Positions 1 to 7,577 of a stretch of 64,000 nt of DNA are shown piece after piece. Both the position numbers and the translations under genes were made by a program. How positions within the stretch are numbered: the first letter of the stretch is position 1; every line of letters starts with the position of its first letter. Source of the stretch: DASYPP01 sp036006525 (GTDB lineage Bacteria; Gemmatimonadota; Gemmatimonadetes; Gemmatimonadales; GWC2-71-9). The stretch lies in contig DASYPP010000062.1 of NCBI GenBank assembly GCA_036006525.1, positions 16,876 through 80,875 on the forward strand, read 5' to 3'. Under the pieces are notes generated by a model. That model saw only the letters and a list, made by a program, of their open reading frames with translations, did no database searches and was not told the origin of the DNA.

Positions 1-389
1 TCCTGCTGGCCTACTCCGGCGCCTCGATCGCCAATGCCTTTCTGACCACCTCGGCCATGTTCGGGGCCCTCGCGGTCTACGGGACTGTCACCAAGCGGAG
101 CCTCGCAGGAGTGGGCCAGTTTGCGTTCATGGGCCTTATCGGAGTCGTCATTGCCTCGATCGTCGGCTTGTTCTGGCAGAACGACATGCTCCAGTTCGTG
201 ATCTCCATCTGCGGCGTGGTGGTGTTCACCGGGCTCACGATGTGGGACGCCCAGCGGCTCAAGGCGATGGCGCTTCGGGCCGAGGGACCCAGCGTGAGTT
301 CCTATGCCATCGTGGGGGCGTTGGCCCTGTACCTGGACTTCATCAATCTTTTCCTGATGATCCTTCGGCTATTCGGGCGCCGGCGGTAG
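1..389 (+). CDS. Bax inhibitor-1 (BI-1/YccA/YbhL) family membrane protein, C-terminal part
   Basis: The reading frame is open from base 3, so the gene starts outside the window and only about 128 C-terminal residues are visible. The sequence holds at least three hydrophobic segments and the family-typical stretches AFLTTSAMFGALAVYG, TGLTMWDAQRLK and the closing LYLDFINLFLMILRLFG. BI-1 family proteins are multi-pass inner-membrane proteins, some with calcium-leak activity; the exact bacterial role is poorly defined. The end overlaps the convergent hydrolase gene by 21 bases. The family call is firm; the physiological role is not visible here. Confidence 0.9.
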   Translation, partial: LLAYSGASIANAFLTTSAMFGALAVYGTVTKRSLAGVGQFAFMGLIGVVIASIVGLFWQNDMLQFVISICGVVVFTGLTMWDAQRLKAMALRAEGPSVSSYAIVGALALYLDFINLFLMILRLFGRRR

Positions 390-1199
390 CGAAGTCTTCC
401 CGGGGGACCGTCGGGCGATCCAGGTATCCATGTCCCGCATCACATCGTCCTTCACGAGGTCGATGATGAGATTGTGAAGGGCGCCGGGATAGGTTTTGAG
501 TGTCTTGTCGCTCGCTCCTATGTTCTCAAAAAACTCGCGGGTAGAATCGGGTGAGGTGACCTGGTCCGCCTCGCCTTGCAGCACCAGCACCGGAAGCGTG
601 AGCTCCGGTGCTTGCTGTTTCACCCTGGCGATGGCATCCTGCATCTCACTGCCCAGCCGGGCGGTCCCCAGGCTGTGCACCAGGGGATCGGCGTCGAGCC
701 GGGCGATCGCGGCGGGATCCCGGGTAAGCCGGGATCGCTCGATTCCGGATTTCATGGTGAACGTCGGCCAGATACTCGACAACAGCCGGCTCAGCCGGAG
801 CAGGAATGCGGGGACACCGATCTCACCCACCGCCGGTGCCAGGAGGATGAGGCCGGAGAGTTCGTCGGAGTGGTGGATGGCATAGTCGGCGGCGATGAGC
901 CCGCCCATGCTGTTCCCCAGCAGGAAGACCGGAAGCTCCGGGGCGGCGCGCCGGAGCCTTCCGACCATGTCAGCGACATCTTCCCGGTAGTCCGACCAGC
1001 CTTGGATGTTACCTCGCCGCCCGGGAGAGAGGCCGTGGCCGCGCAAGTCACGGCAGACGACCGAGGAGCGGTGCGCAGCCAGGAATTCAGCGACTTCGGA
1101 ATACAATCCGCCGTACTCGCCGAAACCGTGAACGATCGCGACGCTCGCGCGCGCTTTTCCCGAACGGGGCAACCAGTTGCGGACGTTCGGCGGGTTCAC
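369..1199 (-). CDS. alpha/beta hydrolase of the monoacylglycerol lipase type
   Basis: A 276-residue alpha/beta hydrolase. The nucleophile elbow is GNSMGG (Ser about 97), the oxyanion segment is HGFGEYGG (about 24-31), the acid is probably the Asp of GEADQVTSP, and the His lies in GALHNLI near the C-terminus. The RDLRGHGLS segment is typical of the lysophospholipase/monoglyceride lipase branch. I chose the GTG at 1199: it forms a GTGA overlap with the stop of the upstream flavoprotein gene and has GAAGAGGAAG upstream. A longer in-frame ATG at 1244 would overlap that gene by 49 bases. It is the last gene of a four-gene leftward operon. The substrate is not predictable. Confidence 0.88.
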   Translation of the reverse strand: MNPPNVRNWLPRSGKARASVAIVHGFGEYGGLYSEVAEFLAAHRSSVVCRDLRGHGLSPGRRGNIQGWSDYREDVADMVGRLRRAAPELPVFLLGNSMGGLIAADYAIHHSDELSGLILLAPAVGEIGVPAFLLRLSRLLSSIWPTFTMKSGIERSRLTRDPAAIARLDADPLVHSLGTARLGSEMQDAIARVKQQAPELTLPVLVLQGEADQVTSPDSTREFFENIGASDKTLKTYPGALHNLIIDLVKDDVMRDMDTWIARRSPGKTSLPPAPE

Positions 1200-2095
1200 T
1201 CGGTAATCCGGTCTTCCTCTTCCAGGGATCGATTGATCGCGCACGCCGCCTCGGCGCCTTCCGCAGCCGCGACGATCACGAATTGAGTGGCCTTGGAGGC
1301 GTCGCCGGCGACGAAGAGCCCTGGCACGTCGGTGGTTTCGGCGGGCCCGGTGCGTACTACGCCCTTCTCATTGAATTGGCATCCCAGTGCGGCGGGTATG
1401 GAAGACCGTTGCCGCTGGCCGGTACTGAAAAACAGGGCCCGGCACTCGAACGGCGTACCGCTGGCAAAGACGACCCGTTCGATCTGCTCACCGGTTCCCT
1501 CCAGCCGCAGGACCCGGTCCTCGCGAATCGGAAACCCGTGGCGCTCGAGCATGGCCCGATCCGCCGCCTCCAGCTCCGCGGGACCATCGGTGCATATCAG
1601 CAGGCGGGTGCTCCAGGTCCGGAGCGTCATGGCGAGCCCGCTCACCCGGGCACCGCGGCCATACACCGCGATCGGCTGATCGACGTACTGGTATGCATCG
1701 CAGTAGGGGCAGTGATGAACACTGCGGCCATACATCGCCCCGATTCCCTGCAGGTCTGGCACCTCGTCCACGACGCCGGTGGCCAGCAACAGGCGGCGGC
1801 ACCGCTCGGTACCGTCGGAGAAGCTGACTTCGAAACCGCCTTCCACCTGCCGCGCCGAGGTGGCGGTTCTTTGCTGGATGGTTACGGTGGTATACGCGAC
1901 AAGGTCAGCGCGGGCGAGCTGCAGAAACTCGGTCGGGGGCACGCCGTCACGGGTGAGATAGCAGTTCATCGAGGCAGACCGCGCATTCCTGGGCGCGCCT
2001 TCGTCGGCCACCAGGACTTTCCGGCGACAGCGGCCCAGCACCAGCGCGGCGCTCAATCCTGCGGGGCCGGCTCCAAGGACAATCGCGTCGTACAT
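1196..2095 (-). CDS. thioredoxin-reductase-like NAD(P)/FAD-dependent oxidoreductase
   Basis: A 299-residue class II pyridine nucleotide-disulfide oxidoreductase. The N-terminal FAD-binding loop is GAGPAG (8-13), a redox pair CPYC is at 129-132, and the closing flavin motif reads GLFVAGDAS. The size and CxxC position match thioredoxin reductases and related flavoproteins. The second nucleotide site is GRGARVSG rather than the usual GGGNSA, so true TrxB activity is uncertain. The ATG at 2095 shares its A with the TAA stop of the preceding hypothetical gene, indicating translational coupling. A homologue used for other dithiol substrates is an alternative. Confidence 0.85.
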   Translation of the reverse strand: MYDAIVLGAGPAGLSAALVLGRCRRKVLVADEGAPRNARSASMNCYLTRDGVPPTEFLQLARADLVAYTTVTIQQRTATSARQVEGGFEVSFSDGTERCRRLLLATGVVDEVPDLQGIGAMYGRSVHHCPYCDAYQYVDQPIAVYGRGARVSGLAMTLRTWSTRLLICTDGPAELEAADRAMLERHGFPIREDRVLRLEGTGEQIERVVFASGTPFECRALFFSTGQRQRSSIPAALGCQFNEKGVVRTGPAETTDVPGLFVAGDASKATQFVIVAAAEGAEAACAINRSLEEEDRITE

Positions 2096-2619
2096 TATCG
2101 CCCGCCCAGCATCGTCAGCCGATTCTCGATGAGCCAGCCGGCCGGCGAGCTGGTGACCAGGCTGGCCGGCTCGGCGATCACCCGCTCCCCCCGGGGTATC
2201 TCCAGGGCGCCACGATGGCTGAATCCCAGGAAGTAGAGCGATGGCCCCGCGTTCCGGGCATGCTCCAGGGCAAATCCATTGAGCGCATTGGGCCAGTACC
2301 GGTCGGGCCGCTGGCGTTGCTCCGCGGCGCGGCGATGATTCTCCAGCGCGACGATGACCTGGTCCCGGGGCAATCCCAGCTCGCGGTAGCGGCTTCGCAG
2401 GTGGGCTTCGTCTTCCCGGGTCACCGGCAGCCGGGCCCGCACCAGGTCGCAGGAACAAGCGCCGCGAACGATCTGCACCACGGTCTGGGCGTCGGGATGG
2501 TGCTGCAGCAGCATGCCCTGCTCGACCTTGGAGAGGGGATCAGCCCGGAGGCCGGCCGGCAGCATGGAACGCACTTCGCTCAGGGTGAGCGGCGTGGCGA
2601 GATAGAGGAAGTAGCACAT
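2095..2619 (-). CDS. hypothetical protein, 174 residues
   Basis: I do not recognise this soluble protein. It starts MCYFLYLATPLTLSEVRSML, has a CSC motif near residue 56 (GACSCDLVRARL), a charged helical middle (about 65-100) and a C-terminal segment PSLYFLGFSHRG. There is no signal peptide or membrane segment. Its ATG follows directly on the TAG of the upstream membrane protein, and its TAA overlaps the ATG of the flavoprotein, so the three are almost certainly co-translated. Linkage to a CxxC flavoprotein hints at a redox or metal role for the Cys pair, but that is inference only. Confidence 0.75.
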   Translation of the reverse strand: MCYFLYLATPLTLSEVRSMLPAGLRADPLSKVEQGMLLQHHPDAQTVVQIVRGACSCDLVRARLPVTREDEAHLRSRYRELGLPRDQVIVALENHRRAAEQRQRPDRYWPNALNGFALEHARNAGPSLYFLGFSHRGALEIPRGERVIAEPASLVTSSPAGWLIENRLTMLGGR

Positions 2620-2979
2620 CTACCGCAGCTCCCTCCGCCTCTGGAGCAGCAGCGCCGCGGCATCGCCCGCGGGACCTCCCTTCGTCGCGATGCTTTCCAG
2701 GGTCGCGTCGTCCTGGTGCTTCAGCATGCCCGCCATCATGACCAGCAATCCACTCGCGGCCGTCCGCTCCCGGTCCTCCAGGGCGGCCCGGCGGGCCCGA
2801 AGCCCGAACAGGAGCGCCACGAAGATACAGGCGAAGAAACCGGTGATGCCGAGCGCCCCTACCGCCGGGGGCACCAGGCGCTTGAGCCCCGCCAGGGCCA
2901 ACGCGATGAGCGGCAGGCCCAGGACCAGGAATACCCACATTCCGATCCGGTAGGGGCGGGCTGAATCGGGAAGCGGCAT
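2620..2979 (-). CDS. small two-helix membrane protein, unknown function
   Basis: A 119-residue protein from the ATG at 2979. Two hydrophobic helices lie at about residues 12-32 and 38-60, followed by a charged, helical cytoplasmic tail ending RRRELR. No family is recognised. The frame extends upstream to 3168, but that extension is low complexity, and a start at 2979 places the first helix in a sensible position. It heads the tight operon with the hypothetical, flavoprotein and hydrolase genes, abutting the next start codon without a gap. Confidence 0.7.
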   Translation of the reverse strand: MPLPDSARPYRIGMWVFLVLGLPLIALALAGLKRLVPPAVGALGITGFFACIFVALLFGLRARRAALEDRERTAASGLLVMMAGMLKHQDDATLESIATKGGPAGDAAALLLQRRRELR

Positions 2980-3002
2980 ATGAGGATCCGGCGAGTTTGG
3001 AC

Positions 3003-3365
3003 TTAAGCGCCGGGTCGGATCAGGACCAGGATGGCCGCTTGGGGAACCACGAGGTACTTCTGGCCTTCGAAGGTGATCTCGACGGCCGCCTTGCGGAAAA
3101 AGATCGCGTGATCGCCGACCCGGGCCTGCATGGGACGGTACCGGGTCTCCCGCTCCGCGACCCGCCACGGCTCCTCGTCAAGACTGGCCAGGTCGGGGAC
3201 CGGGTCGCCCGGCCCCGTTGCGACGATCACCCCGCTCTGGACCTGCTGTGATTCCAGCGCGGTGGGCGGAAGGTACAGCCCGACCCGGGTCCGCTCTTCC
3301 CCTTCCTCGGGAGTGATCAGGACCCGGTCTCCAACAACGGTCAACTGCTTCGCTGGATCATCCAT
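3003..3365 (-). CDS. GroES-like co-chaperonin (Cpn10 fold) with an enlarged internal loop
   Basis: A 120-residue protein. It has the Cpn10 start VVGDRVLI, a mobile-loop-like segment (EERTRVGLYLPPTALE, about 23-38), the strand GVIVATGPG, then VGDHAIFFRKAA and the end YLVVPQAAILVLI. Between GPG and VGDHA there is an insert of about 27 residues (DPVPDLASLDEEPW onward) where classical GroES has about 14, so it is longer than the usual 95-100 residues. No groEL is next to it. It starts three bases beyond a long inverted tandem repeat. It is probably a GroES paralogue rather than the housekeeping partner of GroEL. Confidence 0.85.
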   Translation of the reverse strand: MDDPAKQLTVVGDRVLITPEEGEERTRVGLYLPPTALESQQVQSGVIVATGPGDPVPDLASLDEEPWRVAERETRYRPMQARVGDHAIFFRKAAVEITFEGQKYLVVPQAAILVLIRPGA

Positions 3366-3367
3366 AG

Positions 3368-3478
3368 AGTGACAAGTAACAAGTGACAGGTGACAAGGGC
3401 GCGGTGTTGTTGAGTGACGTGCCGAGCTGAGGGACCATACAGCGATTACTTGTCACTTGTCACCTGTCACTTGTCACT
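3368..3478. repeat. split-palindrome tandem array, word GTGACAAGT
   Basis: The left arm (3368-3397) is a run of GTGACAAGT-like units and the right arm (3447-3478) is the reverse complement of the same units. A spacer of about 49 bases separates them. The right arm reaches the last two bases of greA's coding frame and its stop; the left arm ends three bases before the groES-like start codon. It could fold into a long hairpin. Confidence 0.85.
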
Positions 3479-3950
3479 AAACTTTGGTCTGGTCGTGTAC
3501 AGTCTGCAGTTCAACGATGCGGAGCCGGCGGGCCCCATTGGGCAGCCGGAGATCCACTTCGTCGCCCATCTTTCCGTCCTTGAGCGCCCGGCCCAGGGGA
3601 GAACCCACCGAAATGTGGCCCAGCTCGAAGTCCGCCATCTCGCCCAGTACCAGCACGTAGGTCTCGGTTTCGTCGGTCACCAGGTCAATCACCGTGACCT
3701 TGGAGCCCAGCCCGACCCGGTCGGTCGGGGAATGGCTGGACATTTCGCCCAGCTGGCTCAGGCGCTGATGCAACTGGCCGAGCCGCGCCTGGACAAACTG
3801 CTGCCGCTCCAGCGCCGCCTTATATTCGGAATTCTCCCGGAGATCGCCCAGCTCGACTGCCGTGGCGATGGCCTGGGGAAGAGTCACGTTGAGTTCATGG
3901 CTGAGCTGTTCTACTTCCCGGCTCAGCTTTTCACGCATTTCCTGAATCAT
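3477..3950 (-). CDS. greA: transcription elongation factor GreA/GreB family
   Basis: A 157-residue protein with the usual GreA two-domain plan. An N-terminal antiparallel coiled coil (about 1-75) carries the tip motif LGDLRENSEYKAA (about 33-45). A C-terminal FKBP-like domain holds GSKVTVIDL, YVLVLGEMADF and SVGSPLGRALKDGKMGDEV. Gre factors insert the coiled-coil tip into the RNA polymerase secondary channel and stimulate cleavage of backtracked RNA. The acidic tip residues are present, so it should be active. A 348-base intergenic region separates it from the divergent M23 peptidase gene. Confidence 0.95.
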   Translation of the reverse strand: MIQEMREKLSREVEQLSHELNVTLPQAIATAVELGDLRENSEYKAALERQQFVQARLGQLHQRLSQLGEMSSHSPTDRVGLGSKVTVIDLVTDETETYVLVLGEMADFELGHISVGSPLGRALKDGKMGDEVDLRLPNGARRLRIVELQTVHDQTKV

Positions 3951-4298
3951 GTTTCGAGTAACGAAAAAGGTTGACCCGGACGGGTAATTCCGCCCGGGTT
4001 CGAAGGGGTGTCACGAAACCTAAAATAGCACTAAACTTGAGAACGGGTGAGTGGCAGCCGAATACCCGATCCCTTGCTGGTTGCAGTGGTTGAGGATCCC
4101 GCAGTAACTGCCCAGATAGTCTACACTAATTCTGCCGCAGCCAAGATCTTTGTAATCAATTGTGAATAAACGATATACATACGTAGTCCAGTCTGCTTGA
4201 AACTGAGCAAGTATTGTACAGTGGCCCCCTGGCCACTGGCACGTGACCTGCCCTTCTGGGACCTGGCTGGTTTTCGGTCCCTTGATCTGAGCGACACC
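3951..4298. other. 348-base divergent intergenic region
   Basis: No credible gene lies here. Near the greA start is an imperfect inverted pair (ACCCGGACGGGT and its partner CCGCCCGGGT, about 3973-4000). The middle (about 4120-4220) is clearly more A+T-rich than the surroundings and holds the best promoter candidate for the M23 gene. Confidence 0.6.
4150..4179 (+). promoter_or_regulatory. candidate sigma-70 promoter for the M23 peptidase gene
   Basis: TTGTAA (4150-4155) and TATACA (4174-4179) are separated by 18 bases in the A+T-rich part of the intergenic region. This would place the transcript start near 4187, about 110 bases upstream of the chosen start codon. It is sequence resemblance only. 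Confidence 0.4.
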
Positions 4299-5279
4299 AT
4301 GACGGTTTCCCGATTCCACGCGCTGTTCGCCTTTGCCGGCCTGATGGGGGCTGTTGTGCCCCGGGGCGGCGAAGTTGGCCGTCCGGTGGTGAAGCCCTCG
4401 GTGGTGATCCTGGGGTCCCGGTCGAGCGTCGGGTATTGGTCGCCCCAGATTCTTCGGGCAGAAGGGGACTTGAACGGTTCCCTGTACCGCTCCTTCGCGC
4501 TGGTCATTCCCGATTCCCTGCTGAACGCCCGGGAACGCCGGTACATGGCGTGGGAGATCGCCGACATTTTCCGCTGGCAGGCTGACTTCAGCCGGGAAAT
4601 CCGTCCCGGGGATCATTTCCGGCTCATCTTCGAACGACTGATCTCGCGGGACGGGGAAGTCCGTTACGGCCGGCTGCTTGCCGCCGAAATCGTGCTTCGG
4701 GGCCAGCCGATCATGGCCTACGAATTCGACGATGCCCAGGGCCGGACCGCTTTCTACGACAGTGAAGGCCATTCGCTGCATCGCGACTTCCTCCGGGTTC
4801 CGGTGGAGTTCAAGCGGATCTCCTCTGAGTTCGGCTCCCGGTTTCATCCCATCCTTCAGCGCTGGCGCAATCACGAAGGCATCGACTACGCGGCCAGCGC
4901 CGGCAGTCCCGTCATGTCGGTCGGCGATGGCGAAGTGATACGCGCCGGCAGCGCGGGCGGTTACGGTAACCTGGTGGAGATCGCTCACGGAAACGGCCTG
5001 GTCACCCGGTACGCGCACCTGCGCGGGTTCGCCCGCGGTATCCGGCGCGGTGCGCGGGTAACCCAGGGGCAGGTGGTAGGCTTCGTCGGCAAGACCGGCC
5101 TCGCCACGGGTCCCCACCTGCACTTCGAGTTCCGGGTCCGCGGCATCGCGCGGGACCCCAACGAGATCACCACCGGGGCAGGCGCCTCGGTGGCTTCACC
5201 CCAGTTGTCGTCGTTCCTCGGCACGGTGGCCGAGTACGGTCGGCTGCTCCAGATGGAGCCCTCGCTCGCCAGCCGCTAA
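4299..5279 (+). CDS. M23 family (LytM-type) peptidoglycan endopeptidase, exported
   Basis: The start at the ATG at 4299 gives a 326-residue protein with a hydrophobic N-terminus (FHALFAFAGLMGAVV) acting as signal peptide or anchor. A frame extension to 4197 adds only atypical residues. An N-terminal region with an IRPGDHFRLIFERL-like segment precedes the catalytic domain. The zinc site is visible as NHEGIDYA (His192, Asp196) and GPHLHFEF (His273, His275), with GSRFHPI before it and the typical GYGNLVEIAHGNGLVTRYAHL core. The enzyme should cut peptide cross-bridges in the periplasm. All zinc ligands are present, so it looks active rather than an EnvC-like regulator. Confidence 0.93.
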   Translation: MTVSRFHALFAFAGLMGAVVPRGGEVGRPVVKPSVVILGSRSSVGYWSPQILRAEGDLNGSLYRSFALVIPDSLLNARERRYMAWEIADIFRWQADFSREIRPGDHFRLIFERLISRDGEVRYGRLLAAEIVLRGQPIMAYEFDDAQGRTAFYDSEGHSLHRDFLRVPVEFKRISSEFGSRFHPILQRWRNHEGIDYAASAGSPVMSVGDGEVIRAGSAGGYGNLVEIAHGNGLVTRYAHLRGFARGIRRGARVTQGQVVGFVGKTGLATGPHLHFEFRVRGIARDPNEITTGAGASVASPQLSSFLGTVAEYGRLLQMEPSLASR

Positions 5280-5435
5280 AACCATCAGCGAATAGCGAAA
5301 CACGTCCTGTTCGAATCTTTTTCATCAACCCAACGGTATGATGACGCGTACAATCATCAGTTTGGCGCCCCCCGTCGTGCGGCCGTTCCTTCGCGCGACT
5401 CGCTACGCGCTGCTGGCTACTTCCCTGGAGTGTTC

Positions 5436-6752
5436 ATGCTTTCTCGCGCAGGATTTGCCTGCCTGGTGCTGCCGCTTGTGGTCGCTCCGCTCGCGGCGCA
5501 GGCAGGTTCACCCGCAGGTCCTGTCCCGGTAAGCCGGCTCGAGGCTCGCCGCGCCGCATTGCTCGACCGAATCGGGACCGGCGTGGCGATCGTTCGCTCG
5601 GCCGACGAGAAGGACATCGAAAGTGACTATCCCCAGGACAGCGACTTCCGCCAGGACAACGACTTTTTCTACCTGACGGGACTGGAAACGGCCGGCTCCT
5701 GGCTGGTGCTGGTCGCCCATGACAGCCTGCCCGACCAGGTCATCCTCTATATCCCCGCGCGCGACAGTCTCCAGGAGGCGTGGACTGGTCCCACGCTGGG
5801 GCCCGGGCCCGACGCCACCAGCCTGACCGGCATCGCGGACACCAGGCCCAGTCGCTCGGCGAAGAAGGAGATTCGTGACCTGTTGAGCACACCGGGGACG
5901 ATCTTCTACTATCCCCGCTACGGCGGCCAGAAGGACTCGACCTTACTCCGCGAGCTGGGCGTCAACGATTCGCTGGGCCGGGCCATCCAGAAGCGCAACC
6001 TGCGGGCGCTGACCGGGAATCTCCGGCTCATCAAGGACGACGACGAGATCGCCCGGATGCGCCGCGCCATCGATATCACGGCAGAAGCCGAGCGGGAGGC
6101 GATGAAGTCGGCGCGGCCTGGCATGTGGGAGTATGAGCTGGAAGCGCTGATCGAGTACACCTTCCGCCGCCATGGCGCCGAGCGGGTCGGCTTCCCCACC
6201 ATCGTGGGTACCGGGATCAACTCCACCACGCTGCACTACGACAAGGGCCGCCGGCAGAGCCAGGCGGGCGACCTGGTGGTAATGGATATCGGGGCGGAAT
6301 ACGGCTACTACACGGCGGATGTCACACGCACCATTCCCATCTCGGGGCACTTCACCCCGCGGCAGCGGGCGCTGTACGACCTGGTGCTCGGCACCCAGCA
6401 GGCCGCCATCGACTCGGTGCGTCCCGGCATCACCATCGGCCAGCTCAACGGGATCGCACGGAACTACATGAAGCAGCACTCCGGCGACCTCTGCGGCGGC
6501 GAATCGTGCGACCGGTATTTCATCCACGGGCTTTCGCACTGGCTGGGAATGGACGTGCACGACGTGGGGGACTACTCCAAGAAGCTGGCGCCCGGGATGG
6601 TCCTGACGGTGGAGCCGGGGATTTACATCCCGGCCGAGAAAACCGGCATCCGGATCGAGGATGACGTGCTGGTTACCGGCACGGGGTACGACCTATTGTC
6701 GAAGGGGGCTCCCCGCACCGCATTGGAAATTGAAGCTCTGATGAGACAATAG
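5436..6752 (+). CDS. exported M24 family metallopeptidase (Xaa-Pro aminopeptidase type)
   Basis: A 438-residue protein. A cleavable signal peptide ends near AAQAG; an aminopeptidase-P-like N-terminal domain holds SDYPQDSDFRQDNDFFYLTG; then comes the pita-bread catalytic domain. The five metal ligands are in place: Asp284 and Asp295 (MDIGAEYGYYTADVT), His368 (GLSHWLGMDVHD), Glu393 (TVEPGIYI) and Glu408 (GIRIEDD). The ATG at 5436 is preferred over a GTG six bases upstream because GGAG sits five bases before it. It probably removes N-terminal residues before proline in the periplasm. It is transcribed on its own or with the preceding peptidase. Confidence 0.93.
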   Translation: MLSRAGFACLVLPLVVAPLAAQAGSPAGPVPVSRLEARRAALLDRIGTGVAIVRSADEKDIESDYPQDSDFRQDNDFFYLTGLETAGSWLVLVAHDSLPDQVILYIPARDSLQEAWTGPTLGPGPDATSLTGIADTRPSRSAKKEIRDLLSTPGTIFYYPRYGGQKDSTLLRELGVNDSLGRAIQKRNLRALTGNLRLIKDDDEIARMRRAIDITAEAEREAMKSARPGMWEYELEALIEYTFRRHGAERVGFPTIVGTGINSTTLHYDKGRRQSQAGDLVVMDIGAEYGYYTADVTRTIPISGHFTPRQRALYDLVLGTQQAAIDSVRPGITIGQLNGIARNYMKQHSGDLCGGESCDRYFIHGLSHWLGMDVHDVGDYSKKLAPGMVLTVEPGIYIPAEKTGIRIEDDVLVTGTGYDLLSKGAPRTALEIEALMRQ

Positions 6753-6764
6753 GGACGAGCGGTG

Positions 6765-6834
6765 AAGGCGGACGAGGCGGTCACAATCAGAGAAGCCCGA
6801 CCGCCCCGACCGCCTTGTCCGCCCCGACCGCCTT
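6765..6834. repeat. split-palindrome tandem array, word AAGGCGGwC
   Basis: The left arm at 6765-6782 (AAGGCGGACGAGGCGGTC) is answered by a longer right arm at 6799-6834 built from GACCGCC/CCGCCTT units. It sits between two convergent genes; the right arm ends inside the stop codon of the DinB-like gene. A bidirectional termination role is possible. Confidence 0.75.
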
Positions 6835-7315
6835 AGCGCCGAGCGCCTTTCCAGGCTTCTATGTTGCGCTCGATCTGCCGGCAGTGCACATCCAGGTGGC
6901 TGGCGTAGGTCTCCAGCCACTTCTCCATTCCATAGGTCGGGTGTTCCGAGTGGTGGCCGGTCCGCCGCCACGCCGCTTCAGAAAGGCCCTGGAGCAGGGG
7001 CACGGTATTGGCCCGGACCGCGTCGATGGTAGCCAGGGCCGGTTCCAGCGGCAGCTCGTGATAGTTCAGGGTCCTGGCCCATTCGTCCTGGTCATAGCCC
7101 ATGATCTGCGGATCCTTCTCGGCCAGGAGGTAGCGAACCCGCATGTGGGCATTGGCCTCGCTGTCCGCGCAGTGGACGATGATCTCGTGGACCGACCATT
7201 TGCCCGGCGCGGGGCGCCATTTCATGGCTTCCGGCGGAACTTTGGCGAGGGCCTGGCGCAGTTTGGCCGGGCCTTCGGCGTATTGACGGACCTGGGCTTC
7301 GCGGGAGGCTGGCAT
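6833..7315 (-). CDS. DinB/YfiT-like four-helix-bundle protein
   Basis: A 160-residue protein of the DinB_2 type. The pattern of KWSVHEIIVHCADSE (His about 43 and 47) plus a late ASHLDVHCRQIERN places His residues where the family binds a divalent metal. PAPGKWS before the first His helix is characteristic. Members act as thiol-dependent transferases or have unknown roles; no substrate can be proposed. The gene is convergent with the M24 peptidase gene and divergent from coxB, and tandem inverted arrays lie at both ends. Confidence 0.88.
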   Translation of the reverse strand: MPASREAQVRQYAEGPAKLRQALAKVPPEAMKWRPAPGKWSVHEIIVHCADSEANAHMRVRYLLAEKDPQIMGYDQDEWARTLNYHELPLEPALATIDAVRANTVPLLQGLSEAAWRRTGHHSEHPTYGMEKWLETYASHLDVHCRQIERNIEAWKGARR

Positions 7316-7359
7316 GGGTCACCCCAGAAGAATCAGTCGAACTGCGGATGTAGAATGAA

Positions 7360-7496
7360 AAGAAGGTGGGGCAGGATGAGGCAAGGTGGGGGAAGGAGAG
7401 CCAAAGGGAGCGGGGGTACGCCCGGGACCCTCTAAAACGCCTAAGGCAAGTCCTTGCCTCACCTTGACCCACTCTGCCTCGCTCTATCACCTTCTT
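7360..7496. repeat. split-palindrome tandem array, word AAGGTGaGGCA
   Basis: The left arm (7360-7392) contains AAGAAGGTGGGGCAGGATG and GAGGCAAGGTG. The right arm (7453-7496) is the reverse complement with small changes (CTTGCCTCACCTTG through CACCTTCTT). The spacer is about 60 bases. It fills most of the 262-base gap between the divergent DinB-like gene and coxB, a region with no other recognisable gene. Confidence 0.7.
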
Positions 7497-7577
7497 GACT
7501 CGGGGCCTTCCACAGGCTATCCTGCCCTCGCTTTTTCTAGCGTCTTACCTCGCTCTCTCTCGTCCGGGAAATTCCTA

